Origin: CAYNJF01 sp964351745
GTDB taxonomy: Bacteria > Pseudomonadota > Gammaproteobacteria > Berkiellales > Berkiellaceae
Length of the DNA stretch: 15,875 nucleotides
NCBI GenBank assembly: GCA_964351745.1
Contig: CAYGPI010000064.1
Location: forward strand, 1-15,875
Direction of reading: 5' to 3'
Shown: in pieces, positions 1-6,907 of the stretch
Layout of the letters: every line of letters starts with the position of its first letter
Numbering within the stretch: position 1 is the stretch's first letter
Translations under genes and position numbers: made by a program
Notes under the pieces: generated by a model
What the model was told of the DNA's origin: nothing
Databases searched by the model: none
The model's input: only the letters and a program-made list of their open reading frames with translations

Positions 1-996
1 GATAAAGCTTGGCCATGTCGAAAATTCTGTGGTGACTAGCCCCGTTGTCGTGCATAAGGAGACGACCTGAAAGAGTGAGTCTAAAAGTAAATTATCGCTT
101 TGAGGCTGTCCAAAGAGAACAAACCCACCCCATATGGCCAGTATCGAGAGCAGCATAATTTTTATGAACATTTTTAATTCGGGATCCCTATTATAGGCTC
201 CTATTTTTTTCGAGTGCATCGCTGCAAAATGCAGGCTAAAACTGATAGCAGATAAAAACATAAAAATAATGGCTATCATTTTTAAGATAGGATCTTCATA
301 AAACCCCATGCTGGCATCATGAGTGGCGTATCCACCTGTGGAAACAGTTGAAAAGCTATAAGCCACCGCATCGAAGGGCTCCATGCCCGCTAGCCAGAAG
401 GCAAAGCCACAGATGACAGTCATGGATACATAAATCAGCCAAATAGCCTTAGCTGTTTGAGCGATGCGGGGGGTAAGCTTATTATCTTTAACGGGTCCTG
501 TCATTTCAGCTCTAAATAGCTGCATGCCGCCAACCCCTAACATAGGTAAGATGGCAACCGCTAAGATAATAATGCCCATGCCACCTAAAAACTGTAATTG
601 TTGACGATAATAAAGGATGGAGTGAGGAAGGTTATCAAGGCCAGATAAAACCGTCGAGCCTGTCGTTGTAATGCCAGATACGGACTCAAAAAAGGCATCT
701 GTAAAAGATATATTAGGGGTCGGAGCCAGGTAGAATGGCAAGGCGCCCACTAAGCAAAGGGCAGACCAAAATAAGACCACGACTAAAAAGCCGTCTCTTG
801 ATCGCAGATCCTTTTTTTCCTTTCTAAACGGGAACCAAATACACCACCCAAAGCAAACAATCACTAAAGTTGACCAAACAAAAGCACTTAAAGAGCCGTC
901 TCTATACCATTCTTCGACAAGAATAGGTGGCAGTAAGGTAAGGCTAAATAACATGAGTAGCAACCCAAGAATCCTAAAAATGCTTCCTAAATGCAT
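1..996 (-). CDS. trkH: Trk potassium uptake protein TrkH, C-terminus cut off by window edge
   Basis: Inner-membrane, potassium-translocating subunit of the Trk system; it works with the cytoplasmic TrkA gate encoded just upstream. The minus strand from ATG at 994-996 reads open to base 1, giving 332 residues of a protein usually near 480, so roughly the last 150 are outside the window. Visible are an N-terminal membrane segment (residues 7-27), further hydrophobic helices, and three pore-loop filter sequences: TTTGST (about 110-115), STGGYA (219-224) and TTTGLVT (316-322). The block FLGGMGIIILAVAILPMLG (137-155) is typical of TrkH. The gene starts 7 bases after the trkA stop, with an AAGG ribosome site overlapping the trkA end, so the two are surely cotranscribed. 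No frameshift is seen in the visible part. Confidence 0.96.
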   Translation of the reverse strand, partial: MHLGSIFRILGLLLMLFSLTLLPPILVEEWYRDGSLSAFVWSTLVIVCFGWCIWFPFRKEKKDLRSRDGFLVVVLFWSALCLVGALPFYLAPTPNISFTDAFFESVSGITTTGSTVLSGLDNLPHSILYYRQQLQFLGGMGIIILAVAILPMLGVGGMQLFRAEMTGPVKDNKLTPRIAQTAKAIWLIYVSMTVICGFAFWLAGMEPFDAVAYSFSTVSTGGYATHDASMGFYEDPILKMIAIIFMFLSAISFSLHFAAMHSKKIGAYNRDPELKMFIKIMLLSILAIWGGFVLFGQPQSDNLLLDSLFQVVSLCTTTGLVTTEFSTWPSFI

Positions 997-1003
997 ATAA
1001 ACC

Positions 1004-2377
1004 TTAAATAAAAGTAATGCCGACTTGAAATAATTTTTCAACGTGGTGAATTTTATGCTTGTCAACTAAAAATAAGATGACATGATCGCCAGTTTGAATC
1101 ATACACTCATCGTGAGCAATGATAACTTCCTCATCTCTGACAATAGCACCAATGGTTGTGCCAAAGGGAAGTTGAATGTCTTTAATTCGACGCCCAACAA
1201 CGGCGCTTGAGCGCTCATCGCCATGCGCGATGGCCTCAATAGCTTCGGCGGCACCTCTTCGCAGAGAGTGCACATTGACAACATCACCTTTTCGCACATG
1301 AGTTAATAAGCTTCCTATGGTTGCTTGTCTCGGAGAGATGGCGATATCAATTTCACCGCCCTCAACGACGTCAACATAGGCAGCGCGGTTAATAAGAGTC
1401 ATGACTTTTCTCGCGCCAAGTCTTTTCGCTAAAATGGCTGACATGATATTGGCTTCATCATGATTTGTGATGGCGCAATAAACATCCGTATTTTGAATGT
1501 TCTCATCTAACAAGAGCTCTTTATCAGCAGCATCACCATGGAGCACAACTGTCCTGTCTAAGTTATTAGCTAAAAATTCTACCCGCTCAAGAGAGTGCTC
1601 AATAATTTTAACTTGTAACTCGTCCTCTAAAGCTTGAGCTAGTTTGAAACCAATATTGCCACCACCAGCAATAATGACCTTCTTATAAGGTTCGTCAAGC
1701 TCACGTAGCTCGCTCATGACCGCATGAATATTGTTCGGCGTTGCTAAGAAAAAAACTTCATCATCGGGCTCAATAATGGTGCCATCCTCAGGTAATATGG
1801 ATCGACCTCGTCTGTAAATGGCCACTATTTTGGTATCAATATTAGGCATGTGCTTTTTTAAGTCACTGAGAAAGTGGCCAACTAAGGGGCCACCATAAAA
1901 AGCTCTTACAGCAACAAGCTGGACTCGTCCATTAGCAAAATTAACCACCTGCAAAGCATCTGGATTTAAGATGAGTCTTTTGATGTACTGCATCACTAAA
2001 TGCTCAGGGGATATGAGCATATCAATTGGGAGTGCGTCGTTATTAAAGAGCTCTTCGTACATGACGTATTCATTCGTCCTAACTCGAGCAATTTTGGTCG
2101 GTGTTCTAAATAAGCTGTAACAAACCTGACAAGCAATCATATTCGTCTCGTCAGAGTTCGTTACCGCAATCACCATGTCGGCATCCTCTGCCCCTGCATT
2201 CATGAGGGTAGATGGATAGGATGCCGAGCCATGAACGGTCCTAATATCAATTCTCTCTTGGATGTCTGCTAATTTTTGGCTATCAATATCAACAATTGTA
2301 ATGTCGTTATCTTCAGTGGCTAGGTGCTCGGCAAGGGCTTTGCCAACTTGGCCTGCACCTAAAATGATTATCTTCAT
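1004..2377 (-). CDS. trkA: Trk system potassium uptake regulatory protein TrkA
   Basis: Cytoplasmic NAD(H)/nucleotide-binding gating subunit that binds the TrkH channel and controls potassium uptake. The 457 residues match the usual length (about 458) and show the duplicated RCK architecture. The first Rossmann motif GAGQVG is at 7-12, with an acidic residue (D30) ending the second strand. The second motif GGGNIG is at 238-243, with a C-terminal RCK_C domain toward 375-457. The ATG at 2375-2377 is preceded by a weak GGA ribosome site. It lies upstream of trkH in the same transcript. In many gammaproteobacteria trkA directly follows rsmB; here they are separated by an accessory block, so trkA must rely on a promoter within or upstream of 2378-2571. 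I could not identify a convincing one. Confidence 0.97.
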   Translation of the reverse strand: MKIIILGAGQVGKALAEHLATEDNDITIVDIDSQKLADIQERIDIRTVHGSASYPSTLMNAGAEDADMVIAVTNSDETNMIACQVCYSLFRTPTKIARVRTNEYVMYEELFNNDALPIDMLISPEHLVMQYIKRLILNPDALQVVNFANGRVQLVAVRAFYGGPLVGHFLSDLKKHMPNIDTKIVAIYRRGRSILPEDGTIIEPDDEVFFLATPNNIHAVMSELRELDEPYKKVIIAGGGNIGFKLAQALEDELQVKIIEHSLERVEFLANNLDRTVVLHGDAADKELLLDENIQNTDVYCAITNHDEANIMSAILAKRLGARKVMTLINRAAYVDVVEGGEIDIAISPRQATIGSLLTHVRKGDVVNVHSLRRGAAEAIEAIAHGDERSSAVVGRRIKDIQLPFGTTIGAIVRDEEVIIAHDECMIQTGDHVILFLVDKHKIHHVEKLFQVGITFI

Positions 2378-2405
2378 GCTATTCCGTAAAGAAGAAGTAT
2401 TTTAT

Positions 2406-2445
2406 TTGTTAACTAACAACCTGTTTGTGACAGGCTTCTTGTTAG
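2406..2445. repeat. Interleaved inverted repeat upstream of trkA
   Basis: TTGTTA-AC-TAACAA (2406-2419) is a perfect 6-bp palindrome with a 2-base centre. Its right arm is reused in a larger hairpin: CTAACAACCTGT (2413-2424), loop TTGTG, then ACAGG, a 4-base bulge and TTGTTAG (2430-2445). The element sits about 30-70 bases before the trkA start codon, in the leader or promoter region. No T-run follows on either strand, so it is not a standard terminator. It could be an operator or a switching leader structure; this is inference. The rest of the 194-base gap 2378-2571 shows nothing else I can support. Confidence 0.4.
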
Positions 2446-2571
2446 TGCTCATAGTCTTCAGTATGCCACTCATGCTTTCATCTAACCATAGATAGCGCTT
2501 GCTCTTTAATTTTGATGTGCTGCTAAATGATATCGTTTAGGAACAAAGTCTCCATCCATGGAAAAAAGATC

Positions 2572-3498
2572 TTACCTTATGCGAGCTTTTTTAGGTCTGT
2601 CTTGCTCTGGTTCAGGTGCTTGCTCTTGTTTAGCCATTTTCCGACGCACTGCTTCTTGAGCCAAAAACTCTTTGATATCTTTGCTTGCGCCAGTGTCAGG
2701 AATATCATTCAGCTGATCAACCATGATAGAGATCTCTTGTTGAAGGGCTTTGGCACCATCAGGCCTAATATTAGCATGCATAATAGGCTCTTTTTTTGCT
2801 TTTGCTAGATGATTAAAATAGATATCATTTTTCTCTTCTATGCTGAGCTCTTCTGGCCATTGCTCTGGACTTTTTGTCGTGGGATCTTCGCCACATGCTT
2901 CCCAGGCCAAATAATGAGTTTCTTCTTTAATAGCTTGGATGTAAAGATCCTGAAGTAAAGCAATGGCTTGTTTTTGAGCTGGCGCATACTGTTGATGCTT
3001 AATATGGAAGTGGCTGTGGTAGTCAAAGAGGTCATTTTTATGTGCCATCGCAAACAACTCCTCTACCTTTTTTATTCTTTCCTTTGGTGGTTTAATGGCT
3101 TCTAAGTCCATTCTAAGTACTTGATGAAATTCAGGTTTAGAAAGCATTTTTAGTAATTGGTCTTCCTGAAGTCTTTCTTGCAACTGAGGAGAAGACGAGG
3201 AAAGTAACTCTGGGCTTTCCATGACAACCGACATACGATTAAGAAGACCAAAGGCAATATCTTCTTCAGGCGATGTGTAAGCGGATAAGAGAGAGACTTC
3301 TTTTAAGGGCTTTTCTTCAGGAAGTTTTTCTACTATTTTAGCAAGCTGTTGAAGCTCTCTTTTGACTGAGACATCTTTTTTAGTAAAGAGTTCCCCAAAA
3401 GAAGCACGAGGGATAGCTTTTAAGATAGGCTTATCTTTGATTCTATTAAGCAACATTAACCCTTCTTCCCTATTCATTGAGGCTAAATCAGCCTTCAC
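2572..3498 (-). CDS. C-terminal piece of the split giant gene, from a doubtful GTG start
   Basis: This 308-residue frame begins at GTG (3496-3498), but the frame is open back to the TAG at 3997-3999. The GTG is probably not a true start: the nearest purine-rich AGGAAG lies about 16 bases too far upstream, and the first ATG, at codon 8, has no ribosome site. The protein is charged and helical, continuing the style of the 703-aa piece, with motif-like segments RIKDKPILKAIP (19-30) and MLSKPEFHQVL (118-128). The C-terminus KQEQAPEPEQDRPKKARIR has Glu at -11, -13 and -17, like the E-block of Dot/Icm substrates, and ends in a KKAR basic motif resembling a nuclear localisation signal. It is most likely the remnant 3' end of one gene, untranslated unless readthrough or reinitiation occurs. 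Confidence 0.5.
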   Translation of the reverse strand: MKADLASMNREEGLMLLNRIKDKPILKAIPRASFGELFTKKDVSVKRELQQLAKIVEKLPEEKPLKEVSLLSAYTSPEEDIAFGLLNRMSVVMESPELLSSSSPQLQERLQEDQLLKMLSKPEFHQVLRMDLEAIKPPKERIKKVEELFAMAHKNDLFDYHSHFHIKHQQYAPAQKQAIALLQDLYIQAIKEETHYLAWEACGEDPTTKSPEQWPEELSIEEKNDIYFNHLAKAKKEPIMHANIRPDGAKALQQEISIMVDQLNDIPDTGASKDIKEFLAQEAVRRKMAKQEQAPEPEQDRPKKARIR

Positions 3499-3996
3499 AG
3501 CGTATAAAAATTCTTCCTGTAGAGATTTTTTAGCTTGCTGTTGACGTTTGGTAAGTTGAATGCCGAAAAATTTAGAGAAAGCATTTCGTTGTTCAAAGTC
3601 GCCTCCTTGAGTAATGCTTTCTGATAGCCTAGAAATAACTTCTCTTCGAGCTCTGTAATTTCTTATCCATTTTAAGCCTAATTTTTTATCATTGATAAGA
3701 GTGTCTAAACTAGATTGGCCGTCTTTTTTGCGATTATTGAGATCAACGGGTTCCCCCTTAGCAAAGTCATTGAGGTATTTACCAAAGTGAGCGGTTCTCT
3801 TTTCAGCGACTTCTTTAAATATTTTGTCAAGCGCCTCATCGCTTTCTAAGTATCGTTTTAAAACTGTAGGGCCAACATTAGGAAGCTTTTCAAAAACAGG
3901 GCTGTCTTTAATTTTATCGATACTTTGGTTGATTAATTCGACGACTCTTGCACCGGAATGCCCAATTTCTGTGGGGACAAACTGGCTGGCAATTTT

Positions 3997-6108
3997 CTAC
4001 CTTTCTGTGTCAATGAGCTCTTTTAATTGTAAGTAATCATTTTTTAAATCTTCCATTCTTTGTATCATGGGATCTCTTTCCTCTGGCGAAGAATACTCAT
4101 AGCATGCACTGGTTGTGATTCTTTCTAAGTCAGCATTGATTAAATCAACCGCTTCGCTTAGAGTCTTGCCACTTGAAATCTTATCTCTAATACTTGATAT
4201 GCCAGAATTGACTTGTGTTTCAAGCGTGTTGCGATAGGTTGTCGTGAGGTCTTGGTAAGCTGAAACTTCACTTTTACCATGCTCTAAGGCATCATTGATT
4301 TTTTGTAAGTAGGAGTGATACATTTGGTTTTTCATGATAGCGTCTTGGTTATCTAAGTTCTCACCGGCGACAACAAAGGTTGAGCTTTCAATCACTTGCT
4401 TTCGTAAAGCGTGCAGTAAAGAGCGCTTGGCTGCTTCTTGCTCTGAGCTGGGCAGTGATGCCATATCATCTTTAAAACCTTCAGCATTTAACAAGTCTTC
4501 TTCTAAAATCTTTAAAGCTCGATATAGCGCTGAAACTTTATCCTGACTCACGGGGGGCGGGTTGTCATCGAACAAAGCTTGTGCTTTTTCTTTGAAGTCA
4601 TCTATTTGAGGGCCCGTTATTGTGGCTATCTGATGCTTCCACTTCTGTTTAACGCTATCCATAAGAAGTGCTTCTTCAAAGTTAGGCATTTTTTGCACTT
4701 CATTTAACTTTTCATAGTAACCCTTTGTCGCTTGAGGATCATCAAAATGAGCTTCCATAGCTTGGCTTAGGCGAATAAGCTCATCAATCTCTGGCTTAAT
4801 AGCTTCTAATTTTTGACGGGTTGTATGTTGAACGCAAGCCGTAGCACCGTGGACGGTATCGGTTCTCATGATTTGGTCGAAATAATCGTCTAAGCTATCT
4901 TTTTCTCTGGTGCCATGGGTAACTCCTTGGATCCAGTGATCTAAATTTTTGTTAAAATGAATGTCTGCAAGTTGTAATTCGGCCTCTGCAACTATACGGG
5001 AGACTTTTTGGGGATCGGTGAGATCTGAGGCTTCAAAAGCAATTTGTACATACCCTATCTCGTTTTTTGAAACAAGACTTTTTAATAGGGTGAGTTCTTC
5101 CTTAAGAAGTGGATCTTCCATGGTATCAAGGTTAATGCTTTTGACATGGCTTTCCCAGAAAAATTTTGTTTCGATGAAATCTTTGATTTGGTTTTGAATG
5201 GCTTGTCCAAAGATTAAGCTTGAATCGTCTTTAGTGACCCCAAAATGCTCTGCTATCAAAGCCTCCTGGCGATCTTGAGGTAGTTTTTTAAAATGGGGAC
5301 TATCTTTTAGCTCTGTTAATTTCTCAGCCATATGAGCTTGTAGATAAGTTGTGATTTCTGTATCGCTTTGCGCGGTGTCTTCGAGACTAAGTTTTGTTCT
5401 TATCTCATGAAAGAAGCCTTCTTTAACCTGTATAATTTGGCTCATTAGTTCCTTTTCAGCGTTATCATTTAAGTAATCCATCATTTGCTCAGATGTGAAG
5501 TGATCCATGTGGTTCACAACGGTTTGTAAAACGCCGCAGATATCCTTTTCAATTTCTCTTTTCATGAGGAGCTCGGTCAGCATTTTGAAAGCATATGCGC
5601 CGGTCACACGGCTCATGACTTCTTTGCGATGAGGATAGGCAAGCGTTTCTATAAATTGCTGTTGTTGTACCGGGCTGTCTGTTGGAATTTGCTGATAACG
5701 CTCTAGCTCAGATGGTGTCAAATAGTTTTGTGGATTTTTAGCTGCTTCTGCGCAAAATTTATCCATCCAAGTTTTATCCCATAAAACTTGCCATTTTGGA
5801 TCTTCGGTAATATCTTTGGCTGCTTCTTCAAAAATCCGTTTAATTTCAGTGATTTTTTCAGCAGTCATAGGCAAGGTAAAAGGGCCATTATCTTTCAAAT
5901 AGTCACTTTTGGCGAGACGACGCATCTGATCAGCGTGGGGGGTTTCAACGGGTTCGTCTTCACTAAAGACATCCATCCTTTTTTTGCTATGTGAGAAGGC
6001 TCGTCTTTGATGATCAACTTGACTTGTTCGGTTAAAAAGCATTTGGTATTCGCCGTCTATCCAGCTTTGTTGAAGAAAATCGATGAGATTGGATGGCCCT
6101 GCGTTCAT
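3997..6108 (-). CDS. Large hypothetical helix-rich protein, N-terminal 703-aa piece of the split gene
   Basis: Not recognised as a named family. The 703 residues are strongly charged, rich in Glu, Lys, Gln and Leu, with many predicted amphipathic helices, no signal peptide and no membrane segment: the style of a secreted cytosolic effector or scaffold rather than an enzyme. A basic patch (RR at 35-36, KKR at 42-44) lies near the N-terminus. Degenerate motifs of the form KD..P.F..LP occur near 70-87 (LKDNGPFTLP), 266-284 (LKDSPHFKKLP), 469-489 (KMPNF) and 544-562 (FKDDMASLP). The start is supported by an AGGGGAT ribosome site 6-7 bases before ATG 6106-6108. The stop is the TAG at 3997-3999, after which the same frame stays open for 474 more codons. 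If TAG is obeyed, this piece is a truncated protein lacking the Glu-rich/basic C-terminus. Confidence 0.75.
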   Translation of the reverse strand: MNAGPSNLIDFLQQSWIDGEYQMLFNRTSQVDHQRRAFSHSKKRMDVFSEDEPVETPHADQMRRLAKSDYLKDNGPFTLPMTAEKITEIKRIFEEAAKDITEDPKWQVLWDKTWMDKFCAEAAKNPQNYLTPSELERYQQIPTDSPVQQQQFIETLAYPHRKEVMSRVTGAYAFKMLTELLMKREIEKDICGVLQTVVNHMDHFTSEQMMDYLNDNAEKELMSQIIQVKEGFFHEIRTKLSLEDTAQSDTEITTYLQAHMAEKLTELKDSPHFKKLPQDRQEALIAEHFGVTKDDSSLIFGQAIQNQIKDFIETKFFWESHVKSINLDTMEDPLLKEELTLLKSLVSKNEIGYVQIAFEASDLTDPQKVSRIVAEAELQLADIHFNKNLDHWIQGVTHGTREKDSLDDYFDQIMRTDTVHGATACVQHTTRQKLEAIKPEIDELIRLSQAMEAHFDDPQATKGYYEKLNEVQKMPNFEEALLMDSVKQKWKHQIATITGPQIDDFKEKAQALFDDNPPPVSQDKVSALYRALKILEEDLLNAEGFKDDMASLPSSEQEAAKRSLLHALRKQVIESSTFVVAGENLDNQDAIMKNQMYHSYLQKINDALEHGKSEVSAYQDLTTTYRNTLETQVNSGISSIRDKISSGKTLSEAVDLINADLERITTSACYEYSSPEERDPMIQRMEDLKNDYLQLKELIDTER

Positions 6109-6177
6109 TGTATATCCCCTGATTAAAATATATGATAACTATAAGGTATGTCTCTTAATGTGGCGATAAAGTTCCAT

Positions 6178-6207
6178 TTGGTGCAAGTCCTTAAGATGAG
6201 TTACAAT
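6178..6207 (+). promoter_or_regulatory. Candidate sigma-70 promoter for the carbonic anhydrase gene
   Basis: TTGGTG (6178-6183) and TACAAT (6202-6207, five of six matches to the -10 consensus) are separated by 18 bases, about 40 bases before the start codon. It is the best -35/-10 pair I see on the plus strand in the 139-base divergent gap. Confidence 0.35.
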
Positions 6208-6213
6208 ATTAAG
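6187..6213 (-). promoter_or_regulatory. PmrA-like CTTAA direct repeat in the divergent intergenic region
   Basis: On the minus strand, toward the giant gene, CTTAATATT occupies 6205-6213 and CTTAAGGAC occupies 6187-6195, 18 bases apart start to start. CTTAATATT is identical to the PmrA half-site consensus (cTTAATatT) reported for Legionella and Coxiella effector promoters. The canonical arrangement is a tandem repeat with an 11-base period, which is not seen here. The 9-mer also overlaps the putative -10 box of the carbonic anhydrase promoter. The match could be chance in AT-rich DNA; the functional link is inference. Confidence 0.25.
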
Positions 6214-6247
6214 AATTCAGGTAAGACATTGTTTTAAAAGGTGTTTG

Positions 6248-6868
6248 ATGCAAGAAAAGCTTCATAAAATATTAAAAGGATATAATCTTTTTAGAAAAAA
6301 ATATCATGAGCACGATGACAGTGTGATGGAAGCCTTGTCTGAGCAGGGTCAGGATCCAAAAGTGATGGTCGTGGCTTGTTGTGATTCTAGGGTTGATCCG
6401 GCGGTATTATTTCAGTGTGATCCAGGTGATCTTTTTGTTGTGAGAAATGTGGCCAATATCATACCACCCTTTGAATGTGACGAGCATCATCATGGGACTA
6501 GTGCGGCTTTAGAGGTTGGTATTTCTTTACTTAATATTGAGCATTTAGTGATCCTTGGTCACAGTCAATGCGCAGGGCTTCGAGCTTTGCTTAAAGAAAA
6601 CCCAGAAGAGAAGACAGACTTTATTCATCACTGGGTATCTTTAACCAACTTAGAGCCACAGCACTTAGATGATGTTGATGAATGTGCCAAGATGTCTTTA
6701 AATTATTCATATGAAAATTGCTTAACTTTTCCATGGATTAAGAAAAAAGTTGATGATAAAACACTGATTATTCATCGTTGGTTTTTTAATATTAAAACAG
6801 CAGAAGTTTTAGCTTATGTGCCAGAAGATGAGAATTATATCAAACTAGAAGAGGGCATTGAGTCATGA
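6248..6868 (+). CDS. Beta-class carbonic anhydrase
   Basis: Zinc enzyme interconverting carbon dioxide and bicarbonate in the cytoplasm, supplying bicarbonate for carboxylations and pH balance. With the ATG at 6248 the protein has 206 residues, typical of the bacterial beta class (about 200-220). The zinc and active-site residues are all present: the C-x-D-S-R signature (Cys44, Asp46, Arg48) and HSQC (His105, Cys108), with GDLFVVRNVAN between them. A TTG codon directly precedes the ATG and could extend the frame by one residue, but AAAAGG at 6236-6241 lies 6 bases before the ATG, an ideal spacing that favours the ATG. The gene points away from the giant effector-like gene and converges on the 332-aa orphan, ending in a hairpin terminator. 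It sits inside the accessory block between rsmB and trkA. Confidence 0.95.
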   Translation: MQEKLHKILKGYNLFRKKYHEHDDSVMEALSEQGQDPKVMVVACCDSRVDPAVLFQCDPGDLFVVRNVANIIPPFECDEHHHGTSAALEVGISLLNIEHLVILGHSQCAGLRALLKENPEEKTDFIHHWVSLTNLEPQHLDDVDECAKMSLNYSYENCLTFPWIKKKVDDKTLIIHRWFFNIKTAEVLAYVPEDENYIKLEEGIES

Positions 6869-6907
6869 TGAATGCTTGATCTGGCATTCATCATTTCATG
6901 GTTTTTT
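6865..6907 (+). terminator. Intrinsic terminator of the carbonic anhydrase gene
   Basis: A perfect 11-bp stem, ATGATGAATGC (6865-6875) pairing with GCATTCATCAT (6884-6894), encloses an 8-base loop. A run of six T lies at 6902-6907, 7 bases after the stem, which is further than ideal. The left arm begins at the stop codon of the carbonic anhydrase and the T-run overlaps the stop of the converging gene. There is no matching T-run for the minus strand. Confidence 0.6.

Larger units (their letters stand above)
2572..6108 (-). pseudogene. Giant helical effector-like gene interrupted by one in-frame TAG
   Basis: On the minus strand, one frame is open from ATG 6106-6108 to TAA 2572-2574 (1178 codons before the stop) except for a single TAG at 3997-3999 (codon 704). 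The flanks read GAA AGG TAG AAA ATT. I translated 3499-3996 by hand: 166 codons without a stop, in the same charged, helix-rich style, and with no ATG. A degenerate KD-x-P-x-F-x-x-LP motif occurs both before and after the TAG, and the two halves share exactly the same frame. The simplest reading is one ancestral 1178-aa gene with a recent nonsense change (for example CAG to TAG). A sequencing error or stop readthrough are the alternatives. TAG also ends the lysM gene in this window, so it is a normal stop here. I recognise no known family. Confidence 0.75.

Noticed and set aside
2262..2495. 77-aa plus-strand frame running out of trkA
   Set aside because: More than half is antisense to the trkA Rossmann motif, with no ribosome site; the hydrophobic tail comes from AT-rich intergenic DNA.
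2572..3498. An independent 308-aa gene starting at GTG 3498
   Set aside because: The ribosome site is poorly spaced and the frame is open 166 codons further upstream in the same style, which an independent gene would not need.
3997..3999. TAG as pyrrolysine or a reassigned sense codon
   Set aside because: The lysM gene in this window ends with TAG at a natural C-terminus, no pyl genes are visible, and no other gene has an internal TAG. A mutation, base error or inefficient readthrough is simpler.
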